From the NCBI GenBank assembly GCA_016927095.1, contig JAFGNI010000017.1:1-15701 (forward strand): a stretch of 15,701 nucleotides of DNA, given 5' to 3'. Both the position numbers and the translations under genes were made by a program. This stretch comes from Anaerolineae bacterium (lineage in GTDB: Bacteria; Chloroflexota; Anaerolineae; B4-G1; SLSP01). Position 1 is the stretch's first letter; every line of letters starts with the position of its first letter. Positions 12,901 through 15,701 of the stretch are shown in pieces. The notes beneath the pieces were generated by a model that saw only the letters and a list, made by a program, of their open reading frames with translations, had not been told where the DNA came from and did no database searches.

Positions 12901-15214
12901 TGGCTTCGATCAGGTTTACGACAGCGACGACGTCCTGGTGGTGGGGCACGTCACGCCGGGCCCGGAGGATGACCTCGTGATGGGCGACCGCAGCACGGGC
13001 GAGATTCGCATCTTCAGCACGGGCGCCGACAGTGCATTCTCACCCGGCGCCTACGGTTTCGGACCGCAAGACCTCCTTGCCGTCGGCGACGTCGATGGCG
13101 ACGGCGTCGGTGAGATCATCCACGGCTTCGTGGGCATCTACGCTGAAGGTGTTGCCGTCTACGATGCCGCCGGCGCCGAGAAGTCGGGCTACGGCTTCAC
13201 CTTTGACTTCGCCCTCTCCGATGGGCTCGCCGCAGGTGACCTTGACGGCAGCGCCGGGGCCGAGATCGTGATCGGCGATGCGGGCACAAACATCGACGGG
13301 GCTATCAAGGTCTTCAGCGCCGACGGCACGCTGCTGGCGTCAAAGGGCGGTACCTTCTTCTCGAACAGCTATCAGCAGCTCGCCGTTGGCAACGTTGCAC
13401 TCCCCGCAGGCAGCGCGGCGGAGATCGTGGTGAAACACCCAGGCTGGATCTGGGTCTATGATCTCAACACGGCAAAGGGCACGCTGGACGAGGTTGAACG
13501 CATGTACCTGCCCTGGATGTCGGTGGAAGATCGGATGGCCCTGGCAGACATCAACGGGGACGGCGTTGATGAGATCCTGATCGCCAGGCCGGACGATGAT
13601 CTGATCACGCAGGTGGACATCTATCACTGCGAACGGGTCCAGCCCGACGTCAATGCCTGGACACCCGAGAGCGACATCCTTGTCTACCGCGGGCACGGAT
13701 CACCCGGTTCTCTGGATTGCGTGCGCTCATTCCCCAGCGGCTTCGGAAACGCGAGACCGTTCATCTTCGCGGCAACCTGTGATGCGGGCAACTACGAGGA
13801 GAGCAGCGACAACGGCGTGGCGGAAGCCTTCTTCGACGCGCACGGTGCTGTCTACATCGGCTCTACCGCGCCTTCAAATCGACAGCTGAATCTCAATGCG
13901 GTCAAGGGCTTCTTGAGCCGCTGGGGAGACTATGACTCCATCGCTGAGAGCTTTATGGACCTTGAGCGCGACAAGTGGGGCACCGACGCTTACTGGCGGA
14001 AATGGATCCGCGAGTACAACTACTACGGCGACGTGAAGTTCGGTGCATTCCCCCAGCCGGGGATGGCGTCCGTCAGTGAGGTGACCGCGGCTCCCACCGA
14101 AACCCTCACCCTCGACCTGCCGGCGCTGGCCGTCACCACCACCAATGGCATCGACCGCGTCACGATCCCTGGCGGCGACCTCTGGCTGGAGGTCGACGAG
14201 GCCCAGGTACCCATCTGGCTCGCCACCTACGAGTACCCCGCAGGCGTCCGCGTCCAGGAGATCGTCATGGACGACCGGTCCGGCCTGGAGACGCACACCG
14301 GCTGGGTCTTGCCGCTCAACACCGACGCGACCGACTACGACCTGCCCGACATCGCAGCGACCTTGACGGTCACGGATGATGTTTGGGTCCCCGCGACCGA
14401 TGTGCCCTTCGCATGGACAACGATGGACAACCCCGACGGCACCACCACGCTCTCGCTGGCGGTCTACCCCTTCTACTACCACGCCCTCACCACTGAGAGC
14501 GAGTACTACCGTCACCATAGCTTCACCATCACCACCACCACCACGGCCCTCACCATCACGCACCTGAGCCCATCCCAGCATGTCTACGAGCCCGGCGACT
14601 GGGTAGACGTCGATCTGCAGATCGAAAACGGCGACGCGGCCCTCGATGTGGTCGTGCAGGGCGACATCGTGGCGGACGACGGGACGGTGGTTTCCGGTCT
14701 GCTGCTCCGAAGTCTCCACGACCTCACCGGACCCATTGTCTTCGACCCCTCTTGGGACAGCACGGGCACGCCGGCAGGCGACTACCGGATCGTCGTGACG
14801 CTCCAGGACAGCGAGGGCGCCGTCCTCGACCAAGCGGAGGCCGGCTTCCGCCTGGGTCTGGTGCAGGGCGAGCTTACGTCGCTGACGGTCGATCCGGGAT
14901 CGCTCGCCGCCGGCCCGATGTTCGATATCGGCCTCGGCTTCCGCAACACCGGCAGCATGCCCATCACCGGCACCGCGCAGGTCACGGTCTTGCCGGCGAG
15001 TGGCGGCGGCACAACAGCGATTATGACGGGCACGCTTGCGGTCCGGCCGGGCGGGACTGCCACCTTCTCGACCCTATGGGACGCCACGGGGATAGCCTCG
15101 GGGGACTACGTGGTCCACGGCGTCGTGAAATACGACGGGCGCGCCACGTCTGCACTGATCTTCAAACTAAAGTCGAGCTTCCAGAACTATCTACCGCTTA
15201 TACTCCGAAGATAG
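9905..15214 (+). CDS. Large secreted multidomain protein with a C25 (gingipain-type) peptidase domain
   Basis: A 1769-residue protein. ATG 9905 follows AGGAGG by 8 bases and gives a signal peptide (basic MKTRTRARRW, hydrophobic core, likely cleavage near LLAG, residue 30). Order inferred from the sequence: PKD/Ig-like domain (about 60-153); CARDB-type adhesion domain (155-258, PDLVARDLTYNG ... VDESNEANNRR); fibronectin III-like domain (260-355); Ig-like regions (361-745); first part of a C25 peptidase (755-950, YVLIVGEQEVVP at 834 and DLVVGRI at 871); five FG-GAP/VCBS-like repeats (about 975-1245, GDVDGDG near 1062, INGDGVDE near 1216); then the catalytic part with YRGHGS (His1264) and FAATCDAG (Cys1292), ending GAVYIGSTAPSN. 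Several beta-sandwich domains complete it. It ends QNYLPLILRR. It is probably an extracellular or surface protease; specificity is unknown. Its C25 assignment rests on motif order, not a full alignment. Confidence 0.85.
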   Translation: MKTRTRARRWISALWALCLVLSQPVPLLAGDHPTPSQGNQTPRLAWESLSDGGEIAAVTAGPPTALDIAGPGTMEVGETAVFTATASATVKPTVPMTFTWELAGRHPYVVSGNSLRSTHSVSFGVAGTGYITVTAENVEGSVTWVRRIYVQEPPQPDLVARDLTYNGTSVTYYIRNYGDATVTETHTSRLYVDNVHVDTDTISVPIAPGQTLKRLFSHVPFCSGQSDEVKFYVDYDDLVDESNEANNRRVETVLCDDSPPVITRGPEAFDIAQTSAQIRWWTDEASDSLVVYGTRRGAFNLSATNTATVTQHAVTLKSLRPGVTYEYKVRSTDDAGNTVESRPRTFETLAPPAPAPPAPTVELVRDPDRPGAYQMRASFGDATNVAHVEFFLNGELIGVDYGNRLQPAGTMAQEDVSGAIVPAPQATQPIPTSAFKTTFVPYKQGYTRAGFFDTGHTATAVVHTWDRVTYATPVTVQISSTSEPLRMEAHIEAPAPDHTIYINGDTTPAGTIVQVEVFAARYDWDCEYAAFSTSADCAEVMRAVDYVNVYRGSDFLTTLYPSNDQDFDYATYVDLSGLPAGSHQIRVLAVDAEAGEVWRDTFVTVVQRLPSLALTREVDRFGNRIRVRLTVENLPGASGMAKIMQVEDYVRGFQVAQDHETYDVWADYAAWGDDVGENVITIDFPNSPGDVKMLDPGESLELDYWMVPILYEDDIEYEIGHKQVEVRYMELSGDVRTAAFDREWLNEQWIVSEATHDANYLIVTAPEVLMWTESNTDNVNLLLMTMADLARLRLGVLGYLEEPVSAQDFDALITKGGAWSVRMADEFETVGNGYVLIVGEQEVVPAWTEHGGDVEISDQPYADTGGAGAPDLVVGRIIGNTAYDLRKPIQASNDVYLGDADFDRSKAWLLSGGGEGQREFADQLNEIQAKLYDDPGIAEHTKALAYDYHDIANVMHEVSSGDGFVAGNMLGAAYDHAVLADRTADYFWFFDPNSGTDVYGFDQVYDSDDVLVVGHVTPGPEDDLVMGDRSTGEIRIFSTGADSAFSPGAYGFGPQDLLAVGDVDGDGVGEIIHGFVGIYAEGVAVYDAAGAEKSGYGFTFDFALSDGLAAGDLDGSAGAEIVIGDAGTNIDGAIKVFSADGTLLASKGGTFFSNSYQQLAVGNVALPAGSAAEIVVKHPGWIWVYDLNTAKGTLDEVERMYLPWMSVEDRMALADINGDGVDEILIARPDDDLITQVDIYHCERVQPDVNAWTPESDILVYRGHGSPGSLDCVRSFPSGFGNARPFIFAATCDAGNYEESSDNGVAEAFFDAHGAVYIGSTAPSNRQLNLNAVKGFLSRWGDYDSIAESFMDLERDKWGTDAYWRKWIREYNYYGDVKFGAFPQPGMASVSEVTAAPTETLTLDLPALAVTTTNGIDRVTIPGGDLWLEVDEAQVPIWLATYEYPAGVRVQEIVMDDRSGLETHTGWVLPLNTDATDYDLPDIAATLTVTDDVWVPATDVPFAWTTMDNPDGTTTLSLAVYPFYYHALTTESEYYRHHSFTITTTTTALTITHLSPSQHVYEPGDWVDVDLQIENGDAALDVVVQGDIVADDGTVVSGLLLRSLHDLTGPIVFDPSWDSTGTPAGDYRIVVTLQDSEGAVLDQAEAGFRLGLVQGELTSLTVDPGSLAAGPMFDIGLGFRNTGSMPITGTAQVTVLPASGGGTTAIMTGTLAVRPGGTATFSTLWDATGIASGDYVVHGVVKYDGRATSALIFKLKSSFQNYLPLILRR

Positions 15215-15259
15215 CCGGCGGGACGCTCAATTCGTCCCGGGCCGTGTGCCCTTTGACCC

Positions 15260-15289
15260 ACCGGGCAAGGCATCGATGCCTTGCCCGGT
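15260..15289 (+). terminator. Perfect 30-nt palindrome after the secreted-protein gene
   Basis: ACCGGGCAAGGCATC (15260-15274) is followed immediately by its exact complement (15275-15289). It begins 46 bp after the stop codon. It can fold into a very stable hairpin but lacks a T tract. Most likely the 3' end signal of the large gene. The stretch 15290-15381 shows no other feature. Confidence 0.7.
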
Positions 15290-15381
15290 AGCCCATATGT
15301 CTCAGATGATAGCGTCGGAGGCGTGAGGCCGGACTCTACCTTCGGCATGGTGCACCACCCGGTACGTCAGTGCCGGACAGG

Positions 15382-15567
15382 ATGAGCTGCTTTGGCGGCG
15401 ACTTCTGGATCGCCACGGGCGTTGGCTGGTGCTCGCCCAGCTCGTGGCACACCTGGCCCACGCGCTGGTGGGATGATGACTGGTGCTACACCTTCGGTGC
15501 CTACGTCGACCTCAGCCATATGGTCCCGGGCGGCGTCAACTTCTCGACGAAACTCGACTTCGAATAG
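15382..15567 (+). CDS. Possible Trp/Cys-rich small protein or gene remnant
   Basis: A 61-codon frame from ATG 15382 (a GTG at 15370 is also in frame) to TAG 15565-15567. The product has seven Trp and three Cys, with DFWIATGVGWCSPSSWHTW early and a less unusual end, GGVNFSTKLDFE. No family is recognised, there is no signal peptide and no clear ribosome site, but a perfect hairpin begins 7 bp after the stop. The frame is open upstream to a stop at 15310-15312. It could be a small gene, the decayed end of a larger secreted protein, or a chance frame. Confidence 0.35.
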   Translation: MSCFGGDFWIATGVGWCSPSSWHTWPTRWWDDDWCYTFGAYVDLSHMVPGGVNFSTKLDFE

Positions 15568-15574
15568 AGAGCAC

Positions 15575-15610
15575 GCGATGGGCGTGGCGGCTCTGCGCCA
15601 CGCCCATCGC
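15575..15610 (+). terminator. Perfect 15-bp hairpin
   Basis: GCGATGGGCGTGGCG (15575-15589) pairs exactly with 15596-15610 around a 6-base loop. It begins 7 bp after the small frame's stop and has no T tract, like the hairpins at 8962-9007 and 15260-15289. The last 91 bases of the window show only a weak GCATTGC/GCAATGC pair (15652-15685). Confidence 0.65.
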
Positions 15611-15701
15611 TAGCCCGTGCTAAGCCCGGCGCCGGCCGGCATTCAACCGCCGCATTGCAGCCTCTTGGCGTAGGAAAGGCAATGCAGCAGGAGCGGGGGC
15701 C

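Noticed and set aside
13874..14833. A 319-codon minus-strand frame within the secreted-protein gene
   Set aside because: Same antisense artefact; product is low-complexity Val/Gly/Asp/Arg-rich and matches no family I recognise.

Overview
The window is GC-rich chromosomal DNA, most likely from a member of the Chloroflexota (Anaerolineae, Caldilineae or Roseiflexus-like). This is an inference from three things: the last gene encodes a very large secreted protein ending in the tail YLPLILRR, which I recall as common on secreted Chloroflexota proteins; the gaps are full of short tandem repeats of period 7 and 8; and the metabolic gene mix (UroD-like protein, sugar isomerase, sugar-acid dehydratase) fits that group. 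No rRNA, tRNA, CRISPR array, integrase or transposase gene is visible.

Layout. From 1 to 9525 all genes are on the minus strand. From right to left they are: SlyD-type FKBP peptidyl-prolyl isomerase (9040-9525), FMN split-barrel (PPOX-family) protein (8344-8718), MR/MLE-family sugar-acid dehydratase (7014-8177), class I mannose-6-phosphate isomerase (5782-6894), nitrilase-superfamily amidohydrolase (4699-5667), UroD/methyltransferase-like protein (3288-4442), DeoD purine nucleoside phosphorylase (2352-3071), double-GNAT acetyltransferase (1207-2118), inositol-monophosphatase/histidinol-phosphatase-like enzyme (358-1137), and the first 57 codons of an exported protein cut by the window edge (1-171). 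On the plus strand, transcribed divergently from slyD, is one 1769-residue secreted multidomain protein (9905-15214). It is followed by a palindromic terminator-like element, a doubtful Trp/Cys-rich small ORF (15382-15567) and another hairpin.

The minus-strand genes look like a loose collection of sugar, nucleoside and small-molecule enzymes. The isomerase, dehydratase, phosphatase and UroD-like protein would fit carbohydrate use, but gaps of about 70-320 bp between genes argue against one tight operon. Three genes (deoD, MR/MLE, PPOX) appear to start at GTG or TTG behind strong Shine-Dalgarno sequences.

The most unusual signal is between the genes. Period-8 arrays (consensus near YTCGCTNA on the plus strand) and period-7 arrays (GACTCNN and several unrelated heptamers) sit at the 3' ends of the genes. 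In five genes the array overlaps the stop codon and encodes the last few residues (RGGE, RIGE, RISE; EES, RES). The stop codon has the same phase within the repeat unit in all three octamer cases and in both heptamer cases. A period-9 array at the end of the UroD-like gene keeps the reading frame and instead adds a repetitive tail. A different family of REP/MITE-like elements, with GCGGGCATCYTGCCCGC palindromes, lies on the 5' side of three genes.

The large secreted protein carries a gingipain-type (C25) His/Cys peptidase signature. Its domain appears to be interrupted by about five FG-GAP/VCBS-like propeller repeats.
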